Source: Luscinia megarhynchos (taxonomy: Eukaryota; Chordata; Aves; Passeriformes; Turdidae). From it: a DNA stretch of 64,000 nt. Shown here one piece after another: positions 63,211-64,000 of this stretch; positions within the stretch are counted from its first letter, which is position 1; the number at the start of each line of letters is the position of its first letter. The stretch lies in NCBI GenBank assembly GCA_034336665.1, contig JAPFBE010000002.1, positions 13,122,906 to 13,186,905 on the forward strand, in the 5' to 3' direction. The notes beneath the pieces are model-generated. The model made no database searches and was not told the origin of the DNA. It saw nothing but the letters and a program-made list of their open reading frames with translations. The position numbers were made by a program, and so were the translations under genes.

Positions 63211-64000
63211 CATACCAGCAAGTATAGTTGGGGTATAATGATAGGCAGTGCCTATCTTGGTAGCAGGTAAGTACTGTTTAGGAGTGTTTAGCTGTCTGTA
63301 TTGAAGGCTCTCTGAAACTTAATTTGATCTGCCTGCAAAGTGTGAGGCCACATCTATAACGTCTGTTCTTTCTTGGACTTCAATATATTTCTTGAATTAT
63401 CTGGGAGTCTTTAATTATGGGTACTTGACATTTATTTTAATTCAAGACATCTAGTACTAAAATGCCTTGAACCAGTGGTCTGCAGGGCTTGTCTGTAGCA
63501 GCTCAGATGCAGTCATTAACGCCATGTTCTGCAGTATTCCACATTTCATGGGACAGAAGTTGCTGGGTCTGAGCCCCTGGGTGGCATAACAGGTTTGTCT
63601 GAGTAGAGATAGCTCCACAATCTGTGTCTGGAGCCCTGTGGTTGTACCAGTCCTTCTGTCTGCTCTACTGCCTCGTGGCAGAGGCTATTCTAAGAGAGGA
63701 ATGAAGGTGCTGACTTTTGAAGCTTGTGTGGAGTGCAGCTAGAAGTGAAATGAGGTCTCCAAGTCCCATTCCAAGAGCAGCTATAGATGGATCAGAAAAC
63801 TGACTCGCATAAATCTGTTTCCTATTACACTGAGAGAAGATTGTGAATTTATGGTGCCTAATATACAGATATCAGCATTAAGTAGAAGTTGCTTTTGCTC
63901 AGTAGCCTTGAAGGCTTTGAGAGATGTCTGTTGCAATTTTGGTAGGTAAAAATCTGTTCCACTCCCACCTTTTCCCACGCACAGAACAGTTGCCCATTTT
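63211..64000. other. non-coding sequence to the window end
   Basis: Nothing recognised on either strand. Confidence 0.5.

Overview
The window looks like nuclear DNA of a bird. It is AT-rich, CpG-poor and almost entirely non-coding. It carries six fragments of CR1, the dominant LINE of bird genomes, and one LTR that resembles the widespread avian ERVL-type LTR. CR1 sums to about 2.9 kb (under 5 percent) and the LTR to about 0.6 kb, a sparse repeat load that fits a bird better than a mammal. I see no bacterial gene organisation, rRNA, tRNA or CRISPR array. Family assignments rest on recalled consensus sequences, not on a search. I would not name a species; a passerine is possible.

Layout. 1-34680 is intron-like or intergenic sequence with CR1 copies at 523-1276 (+), 8918-9790 (-) and 22072-22240 (+), a solo ERVL-like LTR at about 19658-20236 (-), a C/T-rich microsatellite at 5768-5836, a block with a YY1-type motif at 7850-8290, a homeodomain-site cluster at 24290-24880, and a CpG-retaining block at 32339-32815. 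At 34681-34762 there is a good candidate for the last coding exon of a + strand gene: a splice-acceptor-like site, 26 strongly acidic codons, then TGA. A short 3' UTR with two ATTAAA signals would follow. I do not recognise the gene. If the exon is real, much of 1-34680 is probably its last introns.

35090-64000 is mostly unannotatable, gene-desert-like sequence. It has CR1 fragments at 43581-43782 (-), 47549-47738 (+) and 59410-60165 (-). The last is a piece of the ORF2 reverse transcriptase in which both catalytic aspartates of the FADD box read as asparagine. Two high-complexity blocks, 40800-42160 and 58013-58925, look like conserved non-coding (enhancer) DNA. There are also a 37-bp tandem duplication (42981-43054), a perfect 14-bp-arm hairpin (57611-57648), an 18-bp tandem duplication (60621-60656) and two TA-type microsatellites.

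Nearly all open reading frames here, including the longest (178 and 168 codons), look like chance. No multi-gene system is visible. The items most worth checking are the acidic terminal exon, the YY1-motif block, the enhancer-like blocks, and the hairpin and tandem structures.
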